Source: Novosphingobium sp. (GTDB taxonomy: Bacteria > Pseudomonadota > Alphaproteobacteria > Sphingomonadales > Sphingomonadaceae). Taken from it: 64,000 nucleotides of DNA. The notes beneath the pieces are model-generated. The model searched no databases. It was not told the origin of the DNA and saw nothing but the letters and a program-made list of their open reading frames with translations. Location: NCBI RefSeq assembly GCF_019748365.1, contig NZ_JAIEPN010000024.1:1-64000 (forward strand), written 5' to 3'. Position numbers and translations under genes: made by a program. Positions within the stretch are counted from its first letter, which is position 1. Each line of letters starts with the position of its first letter. Shown here one piece after another: positions 25,401 to 34,355 of the stretch.

Positions 25401-26714
25401 TTGCGCGACTTCGCCATTTCCGAAAACCCCGCCGTCCAGCGCCAACTGGACCGTCTCGGCGCGCTCTCGCTCCCCCAAGGCCGCCTCGGCCTCGATACCG
25501 TGCGCGCAATCTGCAAGCGTCTAGGCGATCCGCAGCGCCGCCTGCCGCCGGTGTTCCACGTCGCCGGCACCAACGGCAAAGGCTCCACCTGCGCCTACCT
25601 GCGCGCGATCCTCGAAGCAGAGGGCCTTGTGGTCCACACCGCCACCAAGCCCCACCTCGTCCGCTACAATGAACGCATCCGCGTTGCCGGAAGGCTGATC
25701 TCGGACGAAAGCCTCGCCGACCTCCTCGAGCGTGTCCTCGATGCCTCCGAAGACCTTGGCCCCAGCTTCTTCGAAGTCACCACCGTCGCCACCTTCCTCG
25801 CTTTCGCCGAGACCCCGGCAGACGCCTGCGTCATCGAAACCGGCCTCGGCGGGCGGCTCGATGCCACCAATGTCCTCGAAAGCCCCGCCGTCTGCGGCAT
25901 TGCAACCCTCGGCATCGATCACGAGACCTTCCTGCTAGTCCCCGAAGCCGGAACGCCCGAAGAGCCGCTCGCCCGCATCGCCTTCGAAAAAGCCAGCATC
26001 GCCAAGCCCGGCGCACCGCTGGTGGTGCAAAGCTACGCGCAAGGCCCCCTGAACAGTGTGCTGGCCACCGCCAGCCACATCGGCGCCCCCGTCGCGCTGC
26101 GCGGCCGCGACTGGTGGGCGGGCATCGGCGAAACCATCGAATACCGCGACGCCAAGGGCCCCCTCAGCCTCAGCCTCCCCCTCCCCACCCTCGCAGGCGC
26201 GCATCAGGCCGACAACGCCGCCCTCGCCGTCGCCATGCTGCGCCACCAGAGCGCGGTTCCCATCACCCCCGAAGCCATGGCGCAAGGCATCCGCAAGGCC
26301 CGCTGGCCCGCCCGCCTCCAGCGCCTCGGCCCCGGCCCGCTGACCGCTTTGACAGGCCAGCGCACCGTCTGGCTCGACGGCGGCCACAACCCGGATGCCG
26401 GAGAGGCCATCGCCCGCCATTTCGCGAAAGCTGCGCCGCTCCACCTCGTCATGGGCATGCTGACCAGCAAGGACCCCAGCGCCATCCTGCGCCCCTTGGA
26501 AGGCAAGCTCGCCTCGGTCTCCATCGTCCCCGCGCCGGGCCATGAAGCGCACACGCCTGCAGATTTCGCGCCGTTCACGACGCTCCCAGTGCGCAGTTTC
26601 GCGAATGTGGCAGAAGCCCTCGCCGCGCTGCCGCCTGAAGGCGACGTCCTGATCGCAGGCTCGCTCTACCTCGCGGGCGATGTGCTGAGGCGCAACGACG
26701 AAGCGCCGGACTAG
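25401..26714 (+). CDS. folC: Folylpolyglutamate synthase / dihydrofolate synthase
   Basis: A 437-residue Mur-ligase-fold enzyme that adds glutamate to dihydropteroate and folates. The P-loop is HVAGTNGKGSTCAYL (about residues 49-63). CVIETGLGGRLDATN and the domain-linking LDGGHNPDAGEA are conserved. The start appears to be TTG at 25401 (MRDFAISENP), seven bases after GGAGGGG from the upstream repeat; no ATG lies near a better site. The 3' end overlaps the convergent ampG-like gene by 4 bases. Confidence 0.94.
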   Translation: MRDFAISENPAVQRQLDRLGALSLPQGRLGLDTVRAICKRLGDPQRRLPPVFHVAGTNGKGSTCAYLRAILEAEGLVVHTATKPHLVRYNERIRVAGRLISDESLADLLERVLDASEDLGPSFFEVTTVATFLAFAETPADACVIETGLGGRLDATNVLESPAVCGIATLGIDHETFLLVPEAGTPEEPLARIAFEKASIAKPGAPLVVQSYAQGPLNSVLATASHIGAPVALRGRDWWAGIGETIEYRDAKGPLSLSLPLPTLAGAHQADNAALAVAMLRHQSAVPITPEAMAQGIRKARWPARLQRLGPGPLTALTGQRTVWLDGGHNPDAGEAIARHFAKAAPLHLVMGMLTSKDPSAILRPLEGKLASVSIVPAPGHEAHTPADFAPFTTLPVRSFANVAEALAALPPEGDVLIAGSLYLAGDVLRRNDEAPD

Positions 26715-28015
26715 CTGTCTCCAGCCGTCCCCATCGCCGCATCGACTAGCCCGCTGCGGCTCATCCACCAGAACAGCACGATGCCCGGCAGAGCCAGCAG
26801 CGTGGTGAGCAGGTAGAAATTGACATAGCCCATGCCCTCGATCAGCGCGCCCGCCGTCGTGCCCGTGGCGAAGCGCCCGATCACGCTCGCCCCGGCGGAA
26901 ATCAGCGCATATTGCGAGGCCGTGTAGCGCAAGTCGCACAGCGCCGAGAAATAGGCGATCACCACCACGCCGCCATAGCCCGAGGCGATGTTTTCAAACC
27001 CGATTGCGCCCGCCATGCCGAGATTGGAATGCCCCGCCGCGGCCAGCGCGGCGAACGACAGGTTCGAAACCGCCATCAGCACCAGCGCCAGCAGCACCGA
27101 ACGCTTCAGCCCCAGCCGCGCATAGGCCACGCCGCCGATGAAGATGCCGATGAGATAGGCCCAGAACCCTACGCCTACGTCCCAGATCGCGATCTCGTCG
27201 TTGGTGAAGCCAAGATCATCGAACAGCAGCCGGAATGTGAGGTTGGCCAGCGTATCGCCGACCTTGTGGACAAGAATGAACACCAGCACGAGCAAGGCCC
27301 CGTCGCGCCGGAAAAACTCGCCGAACGGCCCGATGATGGCAGCAAATGCTTCGCCGATGCCCTTGCGCCCGGCCGGTTCGCGGTGGCGCTCCGGCTCGCC
27401 CAGCAGCAGCGCCGTCAGCATCGCCGGCAGGGCAAACAGCGCGCAGGCAAGATAGGCCGCGCTCCAACCGGTGCGCGCCGCCATCACCAGCGCCAGCGCC
27501 GCAGCCCCGGTCGATCCGATCCGCCAGCCATACTGGCTCATGCCCGAGCCGGTGCCGAGCTGATAGGGCTTGAGCGTCTCGATCCGGTAGGCATCGATCA
27601 CGATGTCGAACGTGGCCCCGGCCGCGCCGACCAGCACCGCCGCCAGCACCGTCGCGCCGATATCCGCACGCGGATCGACCAGCGCCAGATTGGCCACCGC
27701 GGCCATGACCAGCGCGCCCGCCAGCAGCATCCACGAAACCCGCTGGCCCAGCCGGCCCAGCACCGGCAGGCGCACTCCATCGACGATCCAGGCCCAGAAA
27801 ACCTTGAGATTGTACACCAGAAACGCCAGCGTGAAGGCGGTCACCGTCTTCTTGTCGATCCCGTCCTGCGCCAGCCGCGTGGTGAGCGTCGCCCCGATCA
27901 TGGCGTAGGGAAAGCCGGATGATACGCCGAGGAAGAACGCGGCAAGCGATTCCTTCTCGAGATAGGGCTGCAAGGATTGCACCAGCGTGCGCTGCTGCGA
28001 AACGTCTACGCTCAT
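26711..28015 (-). CDS. AmpG-like major facilitator permease
   Basis: A 434-residue protein with 12 membrane helices. The N-terminal pattern matches the AmpG muropeptide permeases (LGVSSGFPYAMIGATLTTRLA, then TVTAFTLAFLVYNLKVFWAW). IDAYRIETL and the middle cytoplasmic loop GEPERHREPAGRKG fit the same group. AmpG imports anhydro-muropeptides for cell-wall recycling; no amidase or beta-lactamase gene is nearby to support this specifically. The start MSVDVSQQ is chosen over one seven codons earlier. Confidence 0.82.
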   Translation of the reverse strand: MSVDVSQQRTLVQSLQPYLEKESLAAFFLGVSSGFPYAMIGATLTTRLAQDGIDKKTVTAFTLAFLVYNLKVFWAWIVDGVRLPVLGRLGQRVSWMLLAGALVMAAVANLALVDPRADIGATVLAAVLVGAAGATFDIVIDAYRIETLKPYQLGTGSGMSQYGWRIGSTGAAALALVMAARTGWSAAYLACALFALPAMLTALLLGEPERHREPAGRKGIGEAFAAIIGPFGEFFRRDGALLVLVFILVHKVGDTLANLTFRLLFDDLGFTNDEIAIWDVGVGFWAYLIGIFIGGVAYARLGLKRSVLLALVLMAVSNLSFAALAAAGHSNLGMAGAIGFENIASGYGGVVVIAYFSALCDLRYTASQYALISAGASVIGRFATGTTAGALIEGMGYVNFYLLTTLLALPGIVLFWWMSRSGLVDAAMGTAGDS

Positions 28016-28110
28016 TCTCGTCCGGGCTCCCCGCATTGCCTGTACTGATTAGCGCCAAAATGCGCTACGCCTAGCACCGGAGAGCGATGATACCCGGGGA
28101 GAGCCGCGAA

Positions 28111-29265
28111 ATGGCCACCACTGAACAAGCAAAGCGGCCCACCGAAGGCCAGCTGGAACTGGCCCGCCTCGTCGCGGCAGGCGCTGGCCGCAAGGGCGCT
28201 GGCATCAGCCACGTTCCCGCGCATGTCTACACCGATCCTGCGCACTGGGCGCGCGAGAAGGCCGCGCTGTTTGACCGTTTCCCGCAAGTCGTCGCCCCAT
28301 CCGCGCTGCTGCCCGATCCCGGCATGGCCGTGCCGCACGATGGCACCGGGCGGCCCCTGCTCCTCACGCGCGATGCTTCCGGCAAGGCGCATGTTTTCAT
28401 GAACGTATGCCGCCACCGCGGCACGAGGCTTGTCGAAGGCGGTGAAGTGCAATGCACCAAGCGCCTTGTCTGCCCCTACCATGCCTGGACCTATGGCACC
28501 GACGGCAAGCTGCTTGCCCTCCCCCGGCCCGATACCTTCCCGGCGTTCGATCAGTCCGCCCACGGCCTGATCGAGCTGCCCAGCCTCGAAGCCGGCGGCC
28601 TGATCTGGTTCGCGCCGCAGCAGGCCGATTTCACGCAGGCCGCCGAGATCAGCGCTGATTTTGCGGCAGCCGACCTCGCATCGCACCACCTTTACGCCCG
28701 CCGCACGCACCGGGTCGCGTCCAACTGGAAGCTGATCATGGACGCCTTCCTCGAAAGCTACCACGTGCAGCGCCTCCACGCCCGCACCATCGGGCCCTAT
28801 TTCAAGGACGGGGTGACGGCAGGCGACGAAGTCGGCCCTCACATGCGCTCGCTGGTCGGGCGCGCCACCGAACTCGAAGGGCTCGATCTGGCCGATTGGC
28901 CCGCGCTCCGCCGCGTCGCCACCTTCGCCTACCAGCTCTTCCCCGCCACCGTCATTGTGATCAGCCCGGACTACGTCAACCTGATGACGATCATGCCGCA
29001 GGCGCACGATCTCACCTTGGTCGAGGACTTCATGCTCATCGCCGAAGCGCCCGCCACGCCCAAGGCCGAAGACCACTGGCGCAGAAGCTGGGAATTGCTC
29101 GACGGGCAGGTCTTCGGCGCCGAGGATTTCCGCGCCGCCGAGCTTGGCCAGCAGGGCCTCGCCACTGGCGCCGTGCCCCAGCTCACCCTCGGCACGCTCG
29201 AAGGTGGCATCCGCCGCTTCCACGAGATCTGCCAGCGCGAGATCACCCTGCACGAAGCAGGGTGA
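28111..29265 (+). CDS. Rieske aromatic-ring-hydroxylating oxygenase, alpha subunit type
   Basis: A 384-residue oxygenase. The Rieske [2Fe-2S] ligands are C100 and H102 (NVCRHRG) and C121 and H124 (CPYH). The catalytic iron domain follows with [19 protein letters not shown], which gives the bridging Asp and two His ligands. ATG 28111 follows a GGGGAGAG ribosome-binding site; an in-frame ATG eight codons earlier is less likely. No beta subunit, ferredoxin or reductase gene is adjacent, so it must borrow electron-transfer partners. The substrate is unknown. Confidence 0.88.
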   Translation: MATTEQAKRPTEGQLELARLVAAGAGRKGAGISHVPAHVYTDPAHWAREKAALFDRFPQVVAPSALLPDPGMAVPHDGTGRPLLLTRDASGKAHVFMNVCRHRGTRLVEGGEVQCTKRLVCPYHAWTYGTDGKLLALPRPDTFPAFDQSAHGLIELPSLEAGGLIWFAPQQADFTQAAEISADFAAADLASHHLYARRTHRVASNWKLIMDAFLESYHVQRLHARTIGPYFKDGVTAGDEVGPHMRSLVGRATELEGLDLADWPALRRVATFAYQLFPATVIVISPDYVNLMTIMPQAHDLTLVEDFMLIAEAPATPKAEDHWRRSWELLDGQVFGAEDFRAAELGQQGLATGAVPQLTLGTLEGGIRRFHEICQREITLHEAG

Positions 29266-29296
29266 CGCGGCGCGCGCTCCGGCGTAAGGGCAAGCG

Positions 29297-30433
29297 ATGG
29301 CATTCCCCCCCAAAGACAGGAGCGGCCGCCCGGGAAGGCCCGCGGCTCCTACTGGCTCCGGCAGCAAGCCCGCGCCCTACAAGATCCCCAAGCCCCGCCT
29401 GCCCAAGGCCGCAGCAGTTCCGCAGACCCGCGCCCCGGCAGATGACGGCACGGCGCGCGAGGGCGACCGGATCGCCAAACTGCTCGCCCGCGCCGGCGTC
29501 GCCAGCCGCCGCGAAATCGAACGCTATATCGCCGAAGGCCGCATCGCATTGGACGGCGAGGTCATCACCACGCCCGCCACGGTCCTCAAGAACCTGCGCG
29601 GCGTAACGGTTGACGGCAATCCCGTCGCCGCGCCGGAACCCCCGCGCCTGTTCATGTTTCACAAGCCCTCGGGCCTCATTACCGCCGAGCGTGATCCCAC
29701 CGGCCGCCCGACGATCTACACCGCGCTGCGCAACGCCCTCCCCGAAGGCGCGGGCCGCGTGATGCCGGTCGGCCGGCTCGACATCAATACCGAAGGCCTG
29801 CTCCTCCTCACCAATGATGGCGAGCTGAAGCGCGCGATGGAACTGCCCGCCAATGCCGTGCCGCGCACCTACCGCGCGCGCACCTTTGGCGATGTGGCGC
29901 AAGGCCAGCTCGACGAGCTCATGCAGGGCATCGAGATCGAGGGCATCCGCTACGGCCCGATCAACGCCAATCTCGAGCGCAGCACCGGCCGCAACAAGTG
30001 GATCGAGCTGACCCTCACCGAGGGCAAGAACCGCGAAGTGCGCCGCGTGCTAGAGCACCTCGGCCTCGAAGTCTCGCGCCTCCTGCGCTTGCGCTATGGC
30101 CCGTTCGATCTGGGCGAACTGCCGCGCGGCGCGGCGGAGGAAGTGCCGCAAGTCGTGGTCGAGCGCTTCCGCAAGGGCCTCGCCGGCGATCACGCCACCC
30201 GCGTGCAGCAGGCAGTCCACGCCGGCAAGGCCGTGGCGCCCAGAGCGCCCAAGCCGGTGGCCAAGCCCGTCCCCGAGCGCGAGCCCGAACGCCCCCGTCG
30301 TGCTGGCGCACAGCGCGTCCGCCTCAGCCCCGATGCCGGCAAGCTGGTCGACAAGCCGACTGGCCGCCCTCCGCGCAGCCCCGGAACTCGGCCCGGCCCC
30401 AAGAGCGGCGGCAAGCCGGGAGGCAAGCGCTGA
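29297..30433 (+). CDS. rluB: RluB-like 23S rRNA pseudouridine synthase
   Basis: A 378-residue pseudouridine synthase. A Pro/Lys-rich N-terminal extension of about 50 residues is followed by an S4 RNA-binding domain (RIAKLLARAGVASRREIERYI). The RsuA/RluB catalytic domain contains the active-site aspartate in VGRLDINTEGLLLLTNDG. A basic Pro-rich tail of about 90 residues ends the protein. RluB, RluE and RluF are hard to separate; the S4 domain and tail favour RluB. The stop overlaps the rsmD start (TGATG). Confidence 0.88.
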   Translation: MAFPPKDRSGRPGRPAAPTGSGSKPAPYKIPKPRLPKAAAVPQTRAPADDGTAREGDRIAKLLARAGVASRREIERYIAEGRIALDGEVITTPATVLKNLRGVTVDGNPVAAPEPPRLFMFHKPSGLITAERDPTGRPTIYTALRNALPEGAGRVMPVGRLDINTEGLLLLTNDGELKRAMELPANAVPRTYRARTFGDVAQGQLDELMQGIEIEGIRYGPINANLERSTGRNKWIELTLTEGKNREVRRVLEHLGLEVSRLLRLRYGPFDLGELPRGAAEEVPQVVVERFRKGLAGDHATRVQQAVHAGKAVAPRAPKPVAKPVPEREPERPRRAGAQRVRLSPDAGKLVDKPTGRPPRSPGTRPGPKSGGKPGGKR

Positions 30434-30978
30434 TGCTCAGGATCATCGCCGGCACCTGGCGAGGCCGCAAATTGCAGGCCCCGGCAGGCGATACCACGCG
30501 CCCCACGGCGGACCGCACGCGCGAAACGCTGTTCTCGATGCTCACCAGCCGCCTCGGCAGCTGGGAGGAGCTGACGGTTGCAGACCTCTTCGCCGGCTCC
30601 GGCGCGCTCGGCCTCGAGGCCCTCTCGCGCGGCGCGGCCAAGGCGCTGTTTGTCGAGCAGGATGCCGCCGCGATCCGCGCCCTGCGCGCCAATATTGCCG
30701 CGCTTCATGCGCAGCCGCAGTGCGACGTCCGCGCGGCCTCCGTGCTTGCACTCGGCCCCGCGCCCGCGCCGCTCGATGTGGTGATGCTCGATCCGCCTTA
30801 TGGTTCGGGCGCCGGCGCCGTCGCGATCGACCGCCTGCTGCGGCTCGGCTGGATCGGCCCCGGCACCTGGGTCAGCCTCGAAACCCATGCCGATGAGCCT
30901 GCCGGGGTGCGCGCGCTGGAAATCGACGCCGAACGCAAGGTCGGCAAGGCGCGGCTGACACTGATGCGCCAAAAATAG
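30433..30978 (+). CDS. rsmD: 16S rRNA (guanine-N2)-methyltransferase RsmD
   Basis: A 181-residue class I methyltransferase that modifies G966 of 16S rRNA. The N-terminal MLRIIAGTWRGRKLQAP is a family hallmark. The SAM-binding loop is DLFAGSGALGLEALSRGA (about residues 54-71), and the catalytic DPPYGSG follows. ATG overlaps the rluB stop. The stop codon TAG lies within a perfect palindrome (30972-30994) that also serves as terminator. Confidence 0.95.
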   Translation: MLRIIAGTWRGRKLQAPAGDTTRPTADRTRETLFSMLTSRLGSWEELTVADLFAGSGALGLEALSRGAAKALFVEQDAAAIRALRANIAALHAQPQCDVRAASVLALGPAPAPLDVVMLDPPYGSGAGAVAIDRLLRLGWIGPGTWVSLETHADEPAGVRALEIDAERKVGKARLTLMRQK

Positions 30979-30994
30979 GGACAGTCCCTATTTT
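30972..30994. terminator. Symmetrical terminator between rsmD and the convergent MFS gene
   Basis: Arms of 11 bp (AAAATAGGGAC and GTCCCTATTTT) flank a single central A, giving T runs on both strands. It contains the rsmD stop codon. A related palindrome (GGGGAC-T-GTCCC with adjoining A and T runs) lies at 31038-31059. Confidence 0.75.
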
Positions 30995-31059
30995 AAATAT
31001 TGAAATAAAATGATAAAATTGAATACTGGGCGCAATTGAAAAAGGGGACTGTCCCTATT
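30995..31059. repeat. AT-rich insert and second GGGAC palindrome
   Basis: A strikingly AT-rich stretch (30995-31037, in a GC-rich genome) lies between two palindromes that share the GGGAC/GTCCC core. The second, at 31038-31059, supplies the TAG stop of the minus-strand MFS gene. This looks like an inserted repeat pair rather than ordinary intergenic DNA. Confidence 0.65.
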
Positions 31060-32314
31060 TCTGCCGCGGCGCCGCCAGCACCCCCACCAAGGTCACCACC
31101 CCCGCCGCCGTCAGCACGAGCCCCGTCCACACCACGCCGCCATGCGCCGCCAGCCACGCAGCGCCCAGTGGCGCTAGCGCGCCTCCGACGATCCCACCCA
31201 TATTGAACGCCAGCGAAATGCCGGTGTAGCGCACCTCCACCGGATAGAGCGAAGGCAGCCACGCGCCGATCGGGCCATAGCACAGCCCCATCACGAACAG
31301 TGTCGCGGAGAGCGTCAGGAACAGCACCGGCAGGGATCCCGCCGCAAGGCCGGCTCCGAACACGAAGCCCACCAGCGCGGTCAGCCCCGCCCCCACCGCC
31401 ATCACCGTGCGCGGGCTCGCCATGTCAGACCACCAGCCCGAAACCACGATACCGATGGCAAACACCACGTCCGCCCCCAGCTGGATCGCCAGCACCGTCT
31501 CGCGCGGATAGCCGAGCTTGGTTGTCGCGAAAGAGAGCGCGAACGTGGTCGCAAGGTAGAACAGCGAAAAGCAGGCGATCACCCCCATCGTCCCCGCCAG
31601 CACCGCGCCGAAGTGCCCTGCCATCAGCTGGCCCAGCGGCACGCGCGGCGGCGGCGCGGCTTCCAGCGAGGCCTTGAACGCAGGCGTCTCGCCAATCCGC
31701 AGCCGGATCCACAGCCCCAGGATCACCAGCAGCGAACTTGCCAGAAACGGCACGCGCCAGCCCCAGCTGAGGAAGTCCGACTCGCTCAGGCCAAGTCCGA
31801 GCAGAAGGAACAGGCCATTGGCGAACAGAAACCCCAGCGGGGCCCCCAGCGGCGCGGCAATGCCGAAGCGGGCCTCCATGCCCTTTGGTGCATTCTCGAC
31901 CGCAAGCAGCGATGCGCCGCCCCATTCGCCGCCAAGTCCGAAGCCCTGCCCAAAGCGCAACAGGCACAAGAGCGCCGGCGCCACCCAGCCCGCCACCGCA
32001 TAGCCGGGCAGGAAGGCGACAAGGAAGGTCGAGACACCCATCAGCAGCAAGCTGGCAACAAGCGTCGACTTGCGGCCGATCCGGTCCCCGAAATGGCCGA
32101 ACGCCACGGCCCCTAACGGCCGCGCAAAGAACGCGATTCCAAGCGTCATGAACACCAGCCGCGTCTGCGCCGTCGCGGATTCCGCAGGGAAGAACAGTGG
32201 CCCGATCACCAGCGCGGCAGCGGTGCCGAAAATGTAAAAATCGTAGAATTCGACCGCCGTGCCGACGAGGCTGGCCATGAGTACCCGCGCATGGACCACG
32301 AACGGATTTCTCAT
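31055..32314 (-). CDS. MFS permease, metabolite:proton symporter type
   Basis: A 419-residue 12-helix transporter. The N-terminal motif GTAVEFYDFYIFGTAAAL and FGHFGDRIGRKSTL (loop 2-3) match the metabolite:H+ symporter branch that carries shikimate, citrate, proline/betaine and ketoglutarate. RFGQGFGLGGEWGGA in helix 4 is also typical. Start MRNPFVVHARV is chosen over a frame 19 codons longer. No catabolic genes are adjacent, so the substrate cannot be named. Confidence 0.87.
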   Translation of the reverse strand: MRNPFVVHARVLMASLVGTAVEFYDFYIFGTAAALVIGPLFFPAESATAQTRLVFMTLGIAFFARPLGAVAFGHFGDRIGRKSTLVASLLLMGVSTFLVAFLPGYAVAGWVAPALLCLLRFGQGFGLGGEWGGASLLAVENAPKGMEARFGIAAPLGAPLGFLFANGLFLLLGLGLSESDFLSWGWRVPFLASSLLVILGLWIRLRIGETPAFKASLEAAPPPRVPLGQLMAGHFGAVLAGTMGVIACFSLFYLATTFALSFATTKLGYPRETVLAIQLGADVVFAIGIVVSGWWSDMASPRTVMAVGAGLTALVGFVFGAGLAAGSLPVLFLTLSATLFVMGLCYGPIGAWLPSLYPVEVRYTGISLAFNMGGIVGGALAPLGAAWLAAHGGVVWTGLVLTAAGVVTLVGVLAAPRQK

Positions 32315-32474
32315 GGGGTCAATCTGCAAAACTCGCCTCCGCTGTTCCCAAATATAACCAGATCTCAGCAATCAGGCTCGGGGACAGCACTTATTGCAGC
32401 GTATCAAATCTCGTCAACTGATCGGAGTAAGCACAGCCGAGAGGCCGTCAACGCCCGCGCGAAGGTTCAGATCT

Positions 32475-33875
32475 ATGCTTGAATGGTTTGAGAAACGGGC
32501 CCCGATCCGGCAAAAGCTGGACACGCTGCGCTTGATCACGGTTTTTCTGGTCTGTCTGGCGAGCCTTGGCGCGTTGCTTCCAAACATGGGCTTCAGCGCC
32601 TCTGCGGCCCTCCTGTTTCCGGCCATTGCCACCATCTTGATGGTGGTGGTGATGAGCAGTGCCAAACGCATGATCTGCGATCCCTATGTCGCCATGGTGG
32701 TTCGCACCGAAGGGCTTGCCGCTGGCGATATCGACAGCCCGATCGAACGCACCGACTATCTCGATTGCGTCGGGCGCATGGCGCGCGCCTCGAACATCTT
32801 TCGCGAGCAGGCCGTCGCGCTCCGTCAGAGTTCGGCAGAACGCGAGATCATGGTGGACCAGATCACCACCGCCATGAACGCCTTGGCGAAAGGCAATCTT
32901 TCCTATCGGATCGTCACGCCATTTCCCGGTGAAGCCGAGAAACTTCGCAGCGATTTCAATTCTGCACTTTCCCAGCTCGCCGAAGCCATGGGGGAAGTCG
33001 TCAATTCAACCCGCACCATCGATACCGGCTCCGCCGAGATCCGCGCCGCCTCCGACGATCTGGCCGGCCGCACCGAGCTCCAGGCTGCCCGGCTTGAGGA
33101 AGCCAGCGCTGCCATGCAGAAGGTCACCACGCTGGTCGGCACCAGCGCAAACCAGGTCGCCGAAATCAACCACGCCGTTGCCGAAGCACACGGCGAGGCA
33201 GAAAACGGCGGCACCGTTGTCGCCCGGGCGGTCGAAGCCATGACTGCGATCCAGCAATCCTCGCAAGGCGTCTCCCAGATCATCAACGTGATCGACGGTA
33301 TCGCCTTCCAGACCAATCTGCTCGCATTGAACGCCGGGGTCGAAGCGGCCCGAGCCGGGGAGTCCGGGCGTGGTTTCGCGGTTGTCGCTACCGAGGTGCG
33401 CGCGCTTGCCCAGCGCTCCGCCACGGCCGCGAGCGAGATCGGCCAGCTCATCTCCTCCTCCACCAGCCACGTCGAACGCGGGGTGCAGCTGGTCAACGAA
33501 ACCGGCGAAGTCCTGCGTCACATCGTCGACCGGGTTGCCCAGGTCAGCGCACTCATCGAAGGCATCACCGAATCCGCCCAGCGCCAGTCGCTCATGCTCT
33601 CCGAAGTCTCGGGCACGGTCAGCGAACTTGATCGCATGACGCAGCAGAACGCCGCGATGGTGGAGGAAAGCACGGCAGCTGCACGCACCCTTGCCAGCGT
33701 CGCGCAGCAGCTCAGGGCGCAGACAGCGCGGTTCCAGACCGGTGCCATGGGCTCGAACCGTGCGCATGAAGCCGCACCGGCGGCCCCTCGTCCCGTGCGC
33801 AAGGCAGCCTTTCTGCCCGTAAGCGGCAATCTCGCGCTCAAACCATCTGCCGAAGCCGACTGGGCCGAATTCTAG
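32475..33875 (+). CDS. Methyl-accepting chemotaxis protein
   Basis: A 466-residue chemoreceptor. Two close hydrophobic segments (about residues 19-39 and 43-62) are joined by a very short loop, so there is no large periplasmic sensor. A HAMP-like region follows, including [10 protein letters not shown]. The signalling hairpin tip is [19 protein letters not shown] with [18 protein letters not shown]. The C-terminus ends DWAEF, matching the x-W-x-x-F pentapeptide that docks CheR/CheB on flexible tethers, behind a Pro/Ala-rich linker. No che operon is nearby, so it depends on remote components. Confidence 0.92.
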   Translation: MLEWFEKRAPIRQKLDTLRLITVFLVCLASLGALLPNMGFSASAALLFPAIATILMVVVMSSAKRMICDPYVAMVVRTEGLAAGDIDSPIERTDYLDCVGRMARASNIFREQAVALRQSSAEREIMVDQITTAMNALAKGNLSYRIVTPFPGEAEKLRSDFNSALSQLAEAMGEVVNSTRTIDTGSAEIRAASDDLAGRTELQAARLEEASAAMQKVTTLVGTSANQVAEINHAVAEAHGEAENGGTVVARAVEAMTAIQQSSQGVSQIINVIDGIAFQTNLLALNAGVEAARAGESGRGFAVVATEVRALAQRSATAASEIGQLISSSTSHVERGVQLVNETGEVLRHIVDRVAQVSALIEGITESAQRQSLMLSEVSGTVSELDRMTQQNAAMVEESTAAARTLASVAQQLRAQTARFQTGAMGSNRAHEAAPAAPRPVRKAAFLPVSGNLALKPSAEADWAEF

Positions 33876-34053
33876 AACAATTTGCAACCGATGCGGGCCA
33901 ACTTGATCGGGACAAGGGCATCAGGGTCATGAACTGGTGCAGGTTCTATCCTCACCAGCTGGAACCGAACCGAATACTTCTCCAGCATCACCGTTAAGCG
34001 AACTGCAACCACGACGCATGCAAACATCCACCGGCTTGTGGAGTTGTATACCG

Positions 34054-34296
34054 GTGCAAGTAATCAAGATCATGTTTGCCGGATGCTTGATGGTCTGGCT
34101 GTTTACCGTGGCATCGTGCGCGATGCTTGGCTACGGAACCACCGTGATGGTCGATGCGGTCGCCAACTCGGACACCGCTAAAAAATTGGCGAAAAGAGCG
34201 CGCGAGCGCGAGCTGGAACGGCATAACGACCGCGCCAATCGCGAGGCATCCTACCACACGCGCGACGATTACTACGAAGAGTATATGGACAAATAA
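34054..34296 (+). CDS. Small putative lipoprotein, unknown function
   Basis: An 80-residue protein if started at GTG 34054, which has GGAG ten bases upstream. The N-terminus is hydrophobic (IMFAGCLMVWLFTVASC) and VASC fits a lipobox, with the lipidated cysteine near residue 22. The mature part is short, basic then acidic, and helical (KKLAKRARERELERHNDRANREA, broken here only by reading, then DDYYEEYMD). ATG starts at 34018 and 34072 are alternatives. I do not know the family. It stands between the chemoreceptor and the helicase gene. Confidence 0.45.
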   Translation: MQVIKIMFAGCLMVWLFTVASCAMLGYGTTVMVDAVANSDTAKKLAKRARERELERHNDRANREASYHTRDDYYEEYMDK

Positions 34297-34336
34297 GCTG
34301 AGACGAAGCGCGCCGCCTCTTGCGGCAGCGCATACT

Positions 34337-34351
34337 GTTCCCTAATCGTTC
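34337..34351 (+). promoter_or_regulatory. Putative SOS (LexA) box before the UvrD-type helicase
   Basis: GTTC-CCTAATC-GTTC is an exact match to the alphaproteobacterial LexA direct repeat GTTC-N7-GTTC. It ends four bases before the ATG at 34356, which would place the repressor over the transcript start or ribosome-binding site. Confidence 0.6.
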
Positions 34352-34355
34352 TCGA

